Positions 32,441 through 45,379 of a stretch of 64,000 bases of DNA are shown here, in pieces (position 1 is the first letter of the stretch; each line of letters opens with the position of its first letter). The notes below the pieces were generated by a model that worked only from the letters and a program-made list of their open reading frames with translations, was not told the DNA's origin and ran no database searches. A program made the position numbers and the translations under genes. This stretch comes from Neurospora crassa OR74A (taxonomy: Eukaryota > Ascomycota > Sordariomycetes > Sordariales > Sordariaceae): contig NC_026507.1 in NCBI RefSeq assembly GCF_000182925.2, forward strand, positions 496,001 to 560,000, written 5' to 3'.

Positions 32441-35400
32441 GGCGGCGGTTCTTGCGCGATTCGATTGTATGGGACAGTGAAGAGGTACCGGATAGTTGGG
32501 GTTGGTTTTGTGGCCGTGGCCGTGGTGGCTGTACCGACGGGGGAACAGGTACCGGTCCTGTCCTGTCCTGCTCTGCTAATGTAGACGATACCGGGTACGC
32601 GGTCCAGTCCTCACACTCAGTGTGTCTCGTGTCGCGTCGTGTCTGTCTGTCTCTTGGGTAGATGGTCGGAACTGTGTGTGTGTGTGTGTATGGTAAATGC
32701 AATGGATCGATATGATTGATGCTCGCGCCGTGGTACAGATGGACGCTAGGTAGCCAAGTGCCGATAGGTAGGTAAGGTAATGATAGGAAGTGCCCTGGTG
32801 TGTGACGGGAGCTGACAATCTGGGCCGGCCTGGCTTCGGTGTTCGGTGGGTTCCTCAACGAAAGTGCCCTGGCTTAGGTAGGTTGCTACGCAGTAGAGGT
32901 ACACTTGGCTGGCCCTGCTGTGATGTGGTGTCCGGCTCCGGGGGAGAGGTGTGGGTGGGCGTATTATTAGCTGACAGCCGCCAATCGGTTCGCGCAGTGG
33001 GCCTGCCGGGAACAGCCAATGGATACTTTTTGGGGTTTCCCTTATTTGGGGCGGGCGGCGGGCGGCGGGCGGGATGCACTGATGCACCAGCACTTGGCTG
33101 AACTGGGCGGCGACTTCAGTACCTCTACTGTACCAGTTAGCTCCAAGCCGTGGTAACGTGACCGGGCTGCTTCTTGGCAGACTTGCTGGTGCCGCTTGCT
33201 AGGTAACTCGCCGGCCTGTGTTGCGAAAAAGTGGGGATTTGCCGGTTGGGAATATCCTCAACTCGCAAGAGATGCTGCACCACCTGCCAGAACCTGGTGA
33301 CAAGGTAGTCAAAAAATGCCCAGTTATGGACGAGCGGATGGGGGAAACGGGCAATCGCGCTGGACGCTTCGATGCGGCGGGATTTGCGAAAATAAAGAAT
33401 CGACTTTTGAAATGCGCAACCCGACAAAAGAGAATGGTTGTGATGGATTTTGTCAATTGCAGTGCAAAAGTCGGTGGGTGTTTTGGTGAGAAAGAGAGAA
33501 GAGAAAGGGTGAGGATGGGCGGAGGTGGGAGGTCGTGCGAGGAAGGGGGAAATAGGAAAAAACACCGAGCGGGAAATGGAGATGGATGGATGGATGGATG
33601 GATGGATGGCTACGTGTTGAATGGACTGACTGACTGACTGACTGGGAACGATTAATTATTTTGCAGCAGCGCCCAGCAGCTGGCCGGGCAGGTTAAAATG
33701 CAATGGGCATCGGCTCGCTCGCTCCCAATTGCATGCAAATGAACAACAAGTCAAGACAAGCCAAAGGGAAAACCGGGGCCCCGACAATACCAAACGCAGT
33801 GGCCTGGATAGACTCGCTTTTTGGGCCATCAGGGCAAGGCAAGCCAAGGCGAATCAGAAACATTGCTTTGGGTGAGGTGTGTGAGGTGGCCATCCATGCC
33901 TCTCTCTCTCTCTCTCTCTATGTCAGACCTCATGACGGCAGTACCTAGGCAGGCCGGAAGAACCCAAAGAAGCACTGCAGAAACAACGACATTTGGGTGG
34001 GGGGGTTTGGAGGAAAAGGCAAAATGGAGGCACAGACTCCAAGTGCTGCTACTTATCACTTATGCCAAGCAGTTAGTAGCAGCAGACATCGATCCATGTG
34101 CGGGTGGTGGCTTGTGAGAGAGGGAAACGGGAAAATACAAGAAGCGAGTGCGAGCGATAGACAGGAATAAAAGGAAAATGCCAAGAGATGCTAGCATTTT
34201 GGACCAATGGGAATGGCAGAAAGGGCAGATGGAGAAACAAGGTTACACTCCCACGGCCCATCAATGGACGGCCGACTGGACTGCAACACCTCGCAGGGGC
34301 CACAGGGCTTCTTTTTGGGGTTCTTGGGAAAAAGTGACCTCCGCTGTGAGTGACTGGACCCGATCCGTTTGGGGTTCAAGTCGGGTTGGAGGTGATGCAT
34401 GACTCCACACGGCGCGCACCGCTGCACGGCTGACTAACCGGGCGACCATGGGAAGAATAGGAGATGTCGATTCAACTTTAAAACTAGCGAGGTAATGAAA
34501 GTGAACCTTGCCTCATAGATAAGTTGCCCGCAGAGCTAAAGTGTTTTGAATTGTAAACTGCCGGTTTGATGTCAGGTTGACTTTTGGGAATTCACCCGTT
34601 GAGCGAGGAAACTGAAGCCGAGACTCAAAAAGAGGACAACACAGTACGAACCAGACGAGGGTCCCCCGTGCTCGCCGTGCTAGCGCAATGAACAAGATGC
34701 GATAAGAAGCGGAAGACACACGGGCCACCTCCAAGATCTCAGACCCCTTGTCAGGTACGAGCGCTCGTACCGGTACGTACCGTGATTCCAGATTCTCTGG
34801 ATGGATGCTGCGCGACATTTGGAGCCGCGCTTGTGCGACCCACTTGGCTAGCGACACAATAACCGCGACGAAACTGAACTGAACTCTGCAGTGCAGTGGC
34901 CATTCCAAATTTCAGTTGCCGGTACGTCACACTCGTCAATGCGGCTGGTTTCGGCTGGTCAGCCACACGAACGTACCTTTGGAGTGAAAATGATGTCGTC
35001 GCGGCTACGATTTCCATTGTTGGAAGAACTTGAATTCATAGTGTAGCCTGGGGCCGGGGAAAGGCACACTCTGCTTGCAGTGGTAATACGTACCTAGGTA
35101 TGAAATTACAGCACCAGATTGCGATTCCGAATTACGCTCTTTCTGCGTGCGTACTGCAGCCGGTGTGTTGATAGGCCCTGGCCGCATTATCTTGGTGTAA
35201 CGTCGAATGACAAGATCTCAAGACACCCACTCACGCTCAGTACATAGGTAGGTATGTAACGCAACCACCAACCCGGCAAACACAAAGCACACGGCCGCCA
35301 AGATGCCATCAAGTGACTGACTGACAAAGAGGAAATCGACATGAGCTCACTTGGCATAGTCGACGAGAATGTCGGAAACAAGCTCATCTCATGCTGATCT

Positions 35401-35909
35401 CTTCCCTTGGAGACCATCGGACCAGCGGCCACAATCCATGTGCATGTTGGTATTCCGGAATACGAAACGCGAAACAGACGACGAAAACGGGGCCAAATGA
35501 AACCCCAAGCCGCGCACGGTACGGTAATGCACTGTAAATACTAGCATGAATACTGTGTACTCCCCGTGTCTTGGATCGCCGCTAATGCAGTGCTGGCTTA
35601 CATAGTAGGTCGTTAAAGCCGCCGGGATCCGCCGCTGACAATTCTTTTCGTTCGGCAGGCAACTTGAAGGGAAGGAAGCCCCTCGTTGCATTTCTTTGAA
35701 CTTTATGCCGGATGACCGAATCTGTATCAAAGAGAATCCACGGCTCCATCCACGGCTTTCTTTGAGCGCCGCATACATTATCCCCCATTATTCGCCATCA
35801 CCATCATCATCACCATCAACCAAACAGTCCAACTCGTTCAACTCTGATTGACAAACGCCGATAACAAAGATACAAAACGACCGCGACACATCATAACGGC
35901 CTCAACACA
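32441..35909. promoter_or_regulatory. Long intergenic region between the divergent HPC2-like and RPAP1-like genes
   Basis: About 3.5 kb containing both promoters. It has a GT run near 32675-32690, GGAT repeats at 33583-33608, GACT repeats at 33625-33642 and CT repeats near 33900-33918. Overlapping open frames of 60-140 codons occur on both strands, but none shows a domain, splice structure or consistent codon use. I see no supported gene. Confidence 0.5.
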
Positions 35910-37379
35910 ATGGACGGCACTCTCGAAATCCTCGATGTCAAGGAACGCAAAGTGGGCGAGGTCAAGCCTCCCGCGTTCCCAACGCCGCCGCCTGCTTCCT
36001 CCGGAGGCTTTCCCGCTCCCAAGAAACGAGTGTCTGCCTTCAAAAAGCAGCGACAGCAACAAGCAGACCCATCGTCCTCGTCATCCCAAGCGACCACACC
36101 AGTACCATCACCAGCCATCCAGTTCACCAGCGGCGCGAGGCCCCAGATCGACGCGGACCCTATCAAATCCGAAAAGCAGAGGATTGACGAGGAGAACAAC
36201 AAGCTCCTGAGCTCCATGTCGCCAGAAGAGATTGCCGAAGCCCAACGAGAGCTCTTCAGTGGCCTTGACCCCAAGCTTATCCAGATGCTTCTCCGACGAG
36301 CCAACGTCGAGGACGGCTCCAACAACAACGACCCCAAAGTCTGGGACATTCCCGAGAAACCGGCCGACGAGGAGCCAACGGAAAAGAGGGCCGACGTCGG
36401 CAGCGGTCCCACCATCTCCTACAAGAAGCCACCCTCCATCCAGACCTCGAGCTCGAAAAACGCATACGTACAAGACGAAGATGAGGAAATGACCGAAGAC
36501 CAACCCAAGAAACCCAAAAAGACCGTCACCTTCAACGAAGACCTCGCCCCCGAACAGCCTCCCTCCGGCAGCTTCCCCATCCGATCCAAACAGCCACCCA
36601 CGCCCTACCCCCAAAAGACCAGCTTCTCCGCCGAAGACCTTGCCATGCCCACCGCCGGCGGCTCCTCCTCCGAACCCCAAACTCCCACCACAACGCACCA
36701 ATGCAACGACCCCTCCCACAACCACGGCGACGACGAAGAGCTCAAAGGCGTACACTTCCCCGCCGCCCCCGCCCCTCCCGACCTCGACCCTTCAGACCCC
36801 GACTTCCTCGCCACCCTGCACCAAAAGTTCTTCCCTTCGCTTCCCGCCGACCCCTCCAAGCTCGCCTGGATGGCGCCCATCCCCACCGAAGACTCGCCCG
36901 CCGACCAGGAATCCCCTTACTACCCGGGCCAGACCTCGCTGCCCGTCTCGGCGCTCCGCTTCGACTTCAAGGGGCGACTCATCCCGCCCCGTCTGTCGCG
37001 CCAGATTCCCGTGTCCAAGGGCCTGCATCACCACGGCGAGGCGCCCGAGGCAGCCGGGTACACGATCCCCGAGCTGGCGAGGCTGGCGAGGAGTAGTGTG
37101 AATAGTCAGAGGTGCATTGCGTTTAGGACGCTGGGGAGGATGCTGTATCGTCTGGGAAAGGGGGAGTGGGGAACGGGTGCGGGCGGTAGGGATGGTGATG
37201 AGGATGATTTGGCGTTTGCGCTGTGGAGGTGTTTTCAGGAGGGAAGGGTGTTGGAGAGTATCGGGGAGGCGGCGGATGTGGAGGAGGGGGTGGGCAGTGT
37301 GAGTGTGAGGGCGTATGCTATTGAGGCCATGTGGTTGTTTGAGAAGGGTGGGTGGAAGGAGAAGTGGAGAGGTTTGTGA
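35910..37379 (+). CDS. RPAP1/Rba50-like RNA polymerase II assembly factor
   Basis: RPAP1 (yeast Rba50) associates with RNA polymerase II and is needed for its assembly and nuclear import. The 489-residue single-exon frame has both family blocks. The N-terminal one is at about residues 88-133, with ENNKLLSSMSPEEIAEAQRE followed by LFSGLDPKLIQMLLRRANVE. The C-terminal one is at about 345-412, with ALRFDFKGRLIPP, then GYTIPELARLARSSVNSQR and CIAFRTLGRMLYRLGKGE. The middle is acidic and proline-rich. Length is close to yeast Rba50 rather than the much longer animal RPAP1. The start MDGTLEILDVKERKVGEV is the first ATG in frame. It is divergent from the HPC2-like gene and far from it. Confidence 0.88.
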   Translation: MDGTLEILDVKERKVGEVKPPAFPTPPPASSGGFPAPKKRVSAFKKQRQQQADPSSSSSQATTPVPSPAIQFTSGARPQIDADPIKSEKQRIDEENNKLLSSMSPEEIAEAQRELFSGLDPKLIQMLLRRANVEDGSNNNDPKVWDIPEKPADEEPTEKRADVGSGPTISYKKPPSIQTSSSKNAYVQDEDEEMTEDQPKKPKKTVTFNEDLAPEQPPSGSFPIRSKQPPTPYPQKTSFSAEDLAMPTAGGSSSEPQTPTTTHQCNDPSHNHGDDEELKGVHFPAAPAPPDLDPSDPDFLATLHQKFFPSLPADPSKLAWMAPIPTEDSPADQESPYYPGQTSLPVSALRFDFKGRLIPPRLSRQIPVSKGLHHHGEAPEAAGYTIPELARLARSSVNSQRCIAFRTLGRMLYRLGKGEWGTGAGGRDGDEDDLAFALWRCFQEGRVLESIGEAADVEEGVGSVSVRAYAIEAMWLFEKGGWKEKWRGL

Positions 37380-38801
37380 GCGGGGTTGGATGAAAACGAA
37401 AAAAAAGAGAATATGGATAAGAGTCGTGGAAAACTTGTGCCTTGTAGTATAGTAGGAAATGGGTATGGGATGGGATGGGACACCGACCGACTGACCGGCT
37501 GGCCGGTAAGGGATAGGGTAAAATGGAAATGGATCGATGGGGGCGGATCACTGATTTTTTTTGGTTGGTGTTATTTTCCAGGTTTCATACCCCTCTGGTG
37601 GTGTCAAATTGCAATTTTTCATACTCATCAAGTGGCCTAACATTGTACACAAAATAAATTGTCTCCTTTGGTCGGGTCGGTTGCAGCTTACCTCGCCTAT
37701 GAAGCTCGGGGTCTCTTCCTGCATACCCGCACTTAGTATATCCCATGCAGAAGAACTTCATTTCTTTCACTGTACATTATTCCTACAACACAATTTTCCA
37801 CCGAATAACTAGTCTATATCACATCGATCCTTAGATTCTAGACATGCTGAATCACGATTTAGGTTCACTTTCCTATTTATATCTTCAGTGGCTACCTACT
37901 CCCTAGAAACCCCAACCCTCTAGAAAGGGAGTCCATACTTCAGTTGTTGAGAATTCAGACGGGCTATGATCAACCTGACAGAGGTATCTGATGTATCCGA
38001 CCAACTCATGATATTTAATTTCTTCCTTCCGTTACTTCACTCTCACTTTCACTCCAAGTACTCTAGACTACTTATTCCTCTTCCTACAGTGTCCTACTTC
38101 CGTATGTCACATACTTCAATCATATTTCCACTATACGACCAGGCCAAGCAAGACTTGTTGTACTTGACATTACTATATATGCCTCCTTGCCTAGGAGGGA
38201 GTCTAATCATGACAAAGATATCTGTTTCGTATCTCTGATTAGATTGGGTACCTTGGAAGTCACCGAGTTGCAAGTTTGATCTTTGTTGAATCCTGGGGAG
38301 TACTGTAGCCTAAGTGATCTCCTTTCTAAGGGAGGCGTTTGCACTCTCACGAACGTTAGGCTAGTTACTTCTTAGGTTAGAGAGAAGATAGGTAGAGAAG
38401 ACATAAAGGGTCTATGTACTGGAAGGCGCGAAAGAACAGATAGTGAGTTACGTACTGTAAGTAGAGGAATCTTCTAATATCCGCAACGTTTCGTCTCATT
38501 TTGTCTCAGTTGATGTCCTTGCATCGGGCCCGGCCCGGGTTGAGGTGGTCCCCGATGGTGGATAAGTGATTAGTACTTGAGACTGGACGAAATAGAGGAA
38601 CGGAAGATGGGATTGCCGGGCCTCCGGGGATATTTGACATCACATATCAATATCACTGTTACATAAGCATCGAGCCACACCTGTTTTAAGTTTGATCACT
38701 TTTCATTTCATTATCACGCTCATCACTTATTACCTCTAACTTTCTACCCAAATCATGCCCATTCTTTCTTCCACTCATACATCGAAACTAGATATCCAAC
38801 A
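37380..38801. other. Intergenic region between converging genes
   Basis: Holds the 3' flanks of the RPAP1-like gene and of the MFS transporter gene. Open frames up to 90 codons are seen but none with features of a real protein. Short CCTAGG/CTCCCTAG motifs recur. No gene supported. Confidence 0.5.
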
Positions 38802-41277
38802 TCAAACAACCTCATCACCCATCTTTTTCGCTTTCTTCTCTCCCAACACCCCCGATGTTGTCAAAGCAAAAGGCACAACCACCTCCTCCCCACTAACTTC
38901 CCCCTGCCCCTGTCCCTCACCCGTCATCGTCATCGTCGTCTCCACCATCCCCCCTTCCCTCTCCGCTCTTCCCCTTCTTTCCTCCTCATCCTTCTCATTT
39001 TCTTCTTCTTCTTCTACAATTCCACCACCCCTCCTTTCCCTCTCCCCCTTATCCCCTTTCATCCTCCTCCTATCCTCCCTCGCCTGCTCCTCCCTCATCA
39101 TCCTAATCACCCTACTCCGCCCTCTAATCCTCTCTCCATACTGATAAAAGATAATCGGAATCGGAATCAACAACACCTCCAACACACCCAATATCGTCCC
39201 CGCAATCTGCGGCGTCAAATTCCGATACATTGCCGGTCCCGCCAGCGGAAGTACACCACCCGCCACGGACCTTAGGAACGAATTGGCCGCCAGCGCCGAC
39301 GCAGCATACAACCCGTACGCGCCCGCCAGGTAATTCGATCCGTAAATAAAACTAATGGTGTTGCCCATGCCGAAAGGCACGCCAAAGATGACGGGCACGA
39401 TCCAGTGGATGGAAACCGGTAGACACGTCCAGCTGAAAGCCAGCTGACCAAAGGCGGTAAGGATCGCGCCGATGGTCATGATATACGCCTGGGCTTCGGG
39501 CGCCGGACGGCCCGTCTCGACATCGAACTTGGAGGTGCGCTTGTTGATGATGGATCGCCAAAAGGGCTCGAGCACAATGGAGGCGACGGTGCCGCACCCC
39601 ATGCCCAAAAAGGCGAGGCCGACTTGGCCTGTGGACCAGCCGCGGTGTTCCTTGAAGACGATGGGGTAGGCGACGAAGCAGAGGTACAGGATGGCGTAGA
39701 CGAGGGAGATCCACGTGTTGAAGAACCAGAGGATGGGCTCGGTGGCGGCCAGGATAAAGGGGCGGCTGAGGTTGGTTTTGAGGAGTTGGAGGGTGGACAC
39801 TTTTTGGTCGAAGCGCGACCAGTACCGGTCGTCGCCGGTGGACTTGCGCAGACGGGCGGCTTTGGCGCGCAGGATGGCGGGCGCGTAGGTCTCGCGGATG
39901 GTGGCCATGAAGAGGATGGCGGCGCCGGAGAGGATCAGGACGATCCAGTTGGCCCAGCGGAAGCCGAGGTATTGGTAGGCGAAACCGCCGATCAAAGGGC
40001 CGGTGACGGGGCCGTTGAGCGGGGCGATGGAGGTCACGGCCATGCAGAGGGCGAGGTAGTCGGGGTGGGCGATGTCGACTACGGTGGCGGGCGAGTTGGA
40101 GACCATTACTGCGCCGAAGAGAGCGCTGTTTTTATGTCAGTTACTCACTCACTCACTCACTCACTGACTTCATCCACCAAACCACAACACACCCGGAAAT
40201 CCAAGACAAAGGAAAAAGGGGGAATACATACCCAAAAAACCTCACCACAATTATCTCCGCCAAGCTACTCGGCATCGCACACGGCAGGATCAAAAGCGCA
40301 AACACCCCCAAACTAATCAAGTAAATCGGCCTCCGCCCATACAGCTCGCTCAGCGGCGCCAGCGCCAAACACCCAATCGCCAAGCCAAACAGGTACGTCG
40401 TCAACCCCAGCGTCGCGACAGGCTGATTCGTCACATGATACTCCTTCATCAACCCGGGGACAATGGCCGTGTACGAGGAACTGTACAAAACCACGACCCA
40501 CGTGCTGTACGAGCACGCAAAGATGGTCCAGCAGCGGTACCACAGCGGCCAGTTCTTGGGGTTTTCTGGGTCGTTGACTGCAAAAACGACTTCAAAGTCG
40601 GGCGGGCGCGAGGCAGAGGAGAAGGTGGATGTGCGGGTTTGCACGGTGGAGAGGCGGGTGGCGTTTTCGATGGAGGCGATTTCGTCTTGTTGATGTTGGT
40701 GTTGTTGTTGTTGTTGCTGGAGGTGGAGGGCTTCGAGGTGGCCTGAGGAGAGGGAGGTGCTGCTTGCGCTGACGCTGGGGCTGCCGTGGGACTTGGACGA
40801 CGAGGAGGAGGAGGAGGCATGACGGTGTCGGGAGGATTTGTCAACTGGAGGTTTGGAAAGGGAGGAGAGGTCGTCTGTGGATGAGTGGGGGTAATTTGAC
40901 GCTGGACGGTCTTGTGGTGGTGGTGGTGTTGGTGGTGGTGGTGGTGGTGGTGGTGTCTGCTGTTGTTGTTGAGACGTATTTTGTGTCTCAGGGTCGAGCA
41001 TCTTGGCCATGATATCTCCTGTGGTGGTGGTGGTGGTGGTCATGGTCGACGGCCCTGTTGTTGGTTGGTCCACCTTTGGACCAGTGTCTTGAACGGGTGA
41101 GGCAGAAGGGGTTGAGATGACGAGAGTCTGTCTGTCGACTATGATCTCATGTTTTTCTAGAAAGAAGGAAGAGGAAAAACAGAACAAAGAAACTTTTCTT
41201 GTGATGTTGGGGGGGGAGGGGGAGGGGAAGAGGCGGGCAATGGAGTGCCTAGATAAGAAGGAAAACTGAGCCAACAA
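38802..41277 (-). CDS. MFS transporter, DHA1-type drug:H+ antiporter family
   Basis: This is an integral membrane exporter or permease with 12 expected membrane helices. Exon 1 runs 41277-40232 (or from the ATG at 41043), and exon 2 runs 40125-38802. The 106-nt intron (40126-40231) has donor GTATGT and acceptor ACAG, and joins VVRFFG to ALFGAVMVSNSPATVVDIA. Motif A is seen as LAPLSELYGRRPIYL. The stretch PLNGPVTGPLIGGFAYQYLG matches motif C of DHA1 antiporters. WPLWYRCWTIF before the first helix is also typical. The total is 789 residues from the first ATG or 711 from MTTTTTTTGDIMAK; I favour the second, since the upstream part reads like leader. The cytoplasmic N-terminal tail is long, with His/Gln, Pro and Ser runs, and the C-terminal tail is Glu/Arg-rich. 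The substrate cannot be told. Confidence 0.87.
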
Positions 41278-43769
41278 TGATGGAAAGCGACATGGCTCGC
41301 ATCAATACCTAGGTAGATGTAACAGAAGCTTACTATGTATGTAGGTACTAGTGTTTAGCTATCTTGGTTCACGTCCGTCATCTTGAAAACATCAATGTAC
41401 GGAACACTTGTACGCAGTTCAACAAGGCACGCTGTCTGCTGCAGGACTGCCTCTATCCGTGCATGGGACCGGTGGTATCACGGCAGCGGGAACGAATAGA
41501 AAGGGGGGAACGGGGACGGGGAAGCCTCGGCCAGCCGTTTGCGGGATGGGGAAGCGTCATTCACACCTTTCCCACTCGGGGTGAAGCGTCGAAGCCCTTT
41601 CGTTCGGTTGCTGTTTTGGGCATGACACTCTTGAGTACCTACTTACTTGACTGTTATCGTCCCATGCCAGACACTGTGAAATCACCGAGTTTATCTCTCC
41701 TGAGGGATGATCATTATCTGGTTTCTTTGCATATACAATACCGGAAATGTTTTCCGTTTCTTTTGCTGTCTTGTCTGGTTATCATGTCGGGCTCGAGGTG
41801 GACAAGACGGAAGGGAATGAGTGTCTGTTTGGGTCCCAGTGAGATCGACGAGAAGAGCGGCAGGGGACATGCAGCCCACAAAACAGCGGGAGCGGAGAGC
41901 GGAGACCCGACCTCCATGAGTTAGGTGGATGTGCGGAGGTGTGGGTTCTTGCGTCCATCAGTGGGTACAAGCCCTGCATGGTAATGGAGGCCCGCTAAAA
42001 AGAAGCCCAGGGGCAGCCGCTGCCCGATGACGGATGCCCTGGAGATGAACGCCAGCAAGATGGTGATTGGCGATTCCTATTCCTTCAGAATGTCCTCGGC
42101 CTGACCTTTCGGCAACTTTACAGTGTCTGTAATTCTGAATGACTGCACAACAAAGTAATCGGAGGTTATACAAATTAAGACGAGTGGAAGAATAAGCTGA
42201 GGGTTGCTCTAAGAGCAAAGACACTAATTATTCCCGGGGTGATACCAACCAACAGCAACCGCGGCAACATAGCTTTCTCTCTTCCCATTACCATTACCCA
42301 ATTCTTCAGTATCAAAGGGCAGTCAATGCCTGTGCAATGATGCAGTGGCTTGGCTTGTCGCACAACAGTCCCAAACCAATGGGTGTCATGACAGGCAGAC
42401 CAACATCGCGGATACTGGAGTCGGCAATTGCACCGCATCCATCCATCCCGTCCGTCAGCCTCAGCCCGTCAAATCCTTCTGCTTTTCTGACCGACGGCGG
42501 GGCAGGAAGAGTTCATGAATCCCAACACGTCCTGCCTGGATGGGTCCCGACATCCATGGCTGACATGGAAGGCTTTAAATACCAGATATCCACGATACCA
42601 TGCATGGAAACAATGCGATGCGATTGACGCAAAGACGGTGAATTTCCACGTCAGTCACATTAGTCAACTGCATTGGACACCTGCAAGAGAGACAGACAGA
42701 CACATGTCTCAGGCGGCGGCCGGCTTACTGTCCACTTGTCACGGCAAGGGATGCAATGAGTGTCGGCTGCGCTGCGACGTCGGTCTTCTTGTTAGTTTCT
42801 TCTTACACCAAAAGATGAAAGAAACCCCCCAATTTTGGCATCAGCCAAAAGCATACCAAGCATACCAAGCATGCACATTGATGCTCTTTGCGCACTGCAA
42901 AGAACACGGGATTTTCGTACGGTCATGCGATGGACGGAAGAAGCATCATGATGTAAACACCGTACATTACCCTAACCCTCATACTTACCTACCCTTACCT
43001 TGCATACACCCACCAACCATCATTCACCGGGTGCAAGTCCCAACGTACCACGGAGGGTTTACGCGACTACAAGGTGGGTGAGTCCCCAAGAGGCCGGTCG
43101 GGAAAAGGATTGAGGGATCCAGATCTTGGATGCCCTTGTCTAGCAGGCGATTGACGTCTGGATCTATTTCTATTCAATCAAAAAAATCAACAAAAAAAAA
43201 AGGAAAAAAAAGGCCTTTTCATGCCTCCATAGCATCGGTAAATCGAGATGAGATGGATGGATCTCCATCGGATCTTAAAAGTCAGCCGGCATGGATGTCA
43301 AAAGCAAGAGAACCGCTGTACGTCGGTCAAATCATCTACCTACCGTTGCATCCTCATCTGGACAACTCATGATAGCCAGTTCTAGCTCAAGGTCACTAAT
43401 ATACAAGCAACGGTCGAAAAGGTACGCATGAACGAGACCAAATCGCTGCGTAGTATCCTGATCGATGGGACCGGGACAGACCAACAGACAAAGATGAGAA
43501 AAAAGGAACCCATGTTTGTTTCTCCACGAATTGGGACGTTTAGCAACTGGGGTCAAGGTCACTTGGATGGGACGTTGACTTTGTTGGGATGTTACACTGA
43601 AGTTTGAAATCATGAGAGTTTGCGGGGTAAAAGGGAGATGAAGATGGAAGCGAGAAAAGTCATAAAAACAACGGGGTATCCCGTCGAAATCTGCTTTCAG
43701 GAGAGATCAGTATGTATTCGCTGGTCTCACTCATCTTGATCAGAAACTGAGAGAGAGGGTTAACCGATA
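41278..43769. promoter_or_regulatory. Long intergenic region between the MFS and GH43 genes
   Basis: About 2.5 kb separating two divergent genes, so it holds both promoters. Frames of up to 188 codons (42515-43081) are open, but their composition is irregular and no domain is visible. I see no supported gene or RNA. Confidence 0.5.
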
Positions 43770-45379
43770 ATGCATCATCGCAACCGCCTTCTTCTGAGCT
43801 TGCTCTCAGTCATCATGGGACTAGCCACATCTACGGCCCTCGCTGCACTACAAATCGTTCCCGGAGGGACTTGGACAGCCGTGAGTTCACCTTTCCCCAA
43901 GATCATTTTTACTATATATCTATCATTACCAAATCCCCCCCCCCCCCATACTAACCGAAACCAAAAAACAGTCCAACGGCGAACACCTCAACGCGCACGG
44001 CGCCGGCGTCATCCAGGTCAACAACACCTTCTACCTCATCGGCGAAGACAAATCCCAAGGTTCCTCCTTTTTTGCCATCAACTGTTATTCGTCTGTCGAC
44101 CTTGTCCAATGGACGTACGAGGGCGCTTTACTTTCGCGGACAACATCATCAGGCGATCTCGGACCGAACAGAATCATTGAACGACCCAAAGTCATTTACA
44201 ACGATCTCACAAAAAAATATGTCATGTGGATGCATGTCGACAGCAGTAACTACGGAGACGCCAAAGTAGGCGTGGCGACGAGCGATACCGTGTGCGGCAA
44301 ACCTTACAAGTACCATGGAAGTTTCAGGCCGTTGGGGATGGAGTCAAGGGATATAGGGCTGTTTAAAGATGATGATGATGATGGGAGGGCGTATTTGTTG
44401 ACGGAGGATGTACGTTATTTCTTTTCCCCCCTTTTTCTTTCATCCCCCTTCCTTCCCCTTCCCTTCTCCCGTAATTCACCAAAACAACTAACCCCCCTTT
44501 CCAAAGCGCAAAAACGGCCTCCGCATCAACCCCCTCACCCCGGACTACCTCTCCATCTCCGGCACCACCTCCACCCACCTTTTTCCCACGGCCATCGAGT
44601 CCCCCGCCCTCCTCAAGCTGTCCGGGCGTTACTTCCTCTTCGGCTCCCACCTAACAGGCTGGTCCCCCAACGACAACGTCTACACCACGTCCACCAATCT
44701 CTCGGGGCCCTGGACCGACTGGAAGGTTTTTGCCGACAAGGGAAGCAACACCTACGCCTCCCAGACCTCTTTTATCCTCAACTACGGCGGCCCTGGCAAT
44801 ATAATGTACATGGGCGACAGATGGCGCTCCTCCAACTTACAGTCTAGCAGCTACATCTGGCTACCGCTCAATATCAGCGACACCACCACCACCACCGTAG
44901 TCCTCCTGAAAAACCGCGCGAGTTGGATCCCCAATGCGCAATCTGGTCTACTATGGGCAGATAGCCCAGCAGAGAAAAGCTACGAGGGCGAGCGGGGAAG
45001 TTACGCAGGGGGCGCGAAAGAGGTTAGTTGCTCCCAGTGTTCAAGGGGAAAAGCAGCGGGGTATATCGGCGGAACTACCACCAACGGTAGCATCACCATC
45101 TCAAACATACAAAGTAATGGAGGAAAAAAAGGAGTGACGACGCTACAGATCATATACAAGAACGGAGATACGAACCCGAGGTATGCGGGTGTTAGTGTCA
45201 ATGGGGGAGCGCCGCAAAAAGTGGCGTTTGAAGGGACGGCGGCGGGGGCAGTAGGGGTTAGTAGTGTCGTGGTTAAGGGACTACTAGAAAAGGGGAGTGG
45301 GAATACGATTGTGGTGAGTGGGTGGGAGGGGGCAGGATGGGGGCCGGATGTTGATGTGGTTGTTGTGCCTGTTGAGTAA
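43770..45379 (+). CDS. Secreted GH43 galactan 1,3-beta-galactosidase with a C-terminal carbohydrate-binding domain
   Basis: Exo-beta-1,3-galactanases release galactose units from arabinogalactan-protein backbones outside the cell. Exons are 43770-43880, 43972-44409 and 44507-45379 (both introns phase 0, donors GTGAGT and GTACGT), giving 473 residues. A signal peptide is clear (about residues 1-25, RLLLSLLSVIMGLATSTALA). The five-bladed GH43 domain follows: LNAHGAGVIQVNNTFYLIGE, then IIERPKVIYNDLTKKYVMWM, then TAIESPALLKLSGRYFLFGS, then YASQTSFIL. In this GH43 subfamily the usual catalytic base Asp is absent and a Gln is thought to substitute. The QTS here could be that position. Residues after about 335 resemble a CBM35 module (AAGYIGGTTTNGSITISNIQ). 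It is likely induced on plant polysaccharide, but no regulatory site was identified. Confidence 0.88.

Noticed and set aside
42515-43081. A 188-codon frame between the MFS and GH43 genes
   Set aside because: Composition is irregular (many His, Cys, Gln), with no domain or conserved-looking segment; probably chance.
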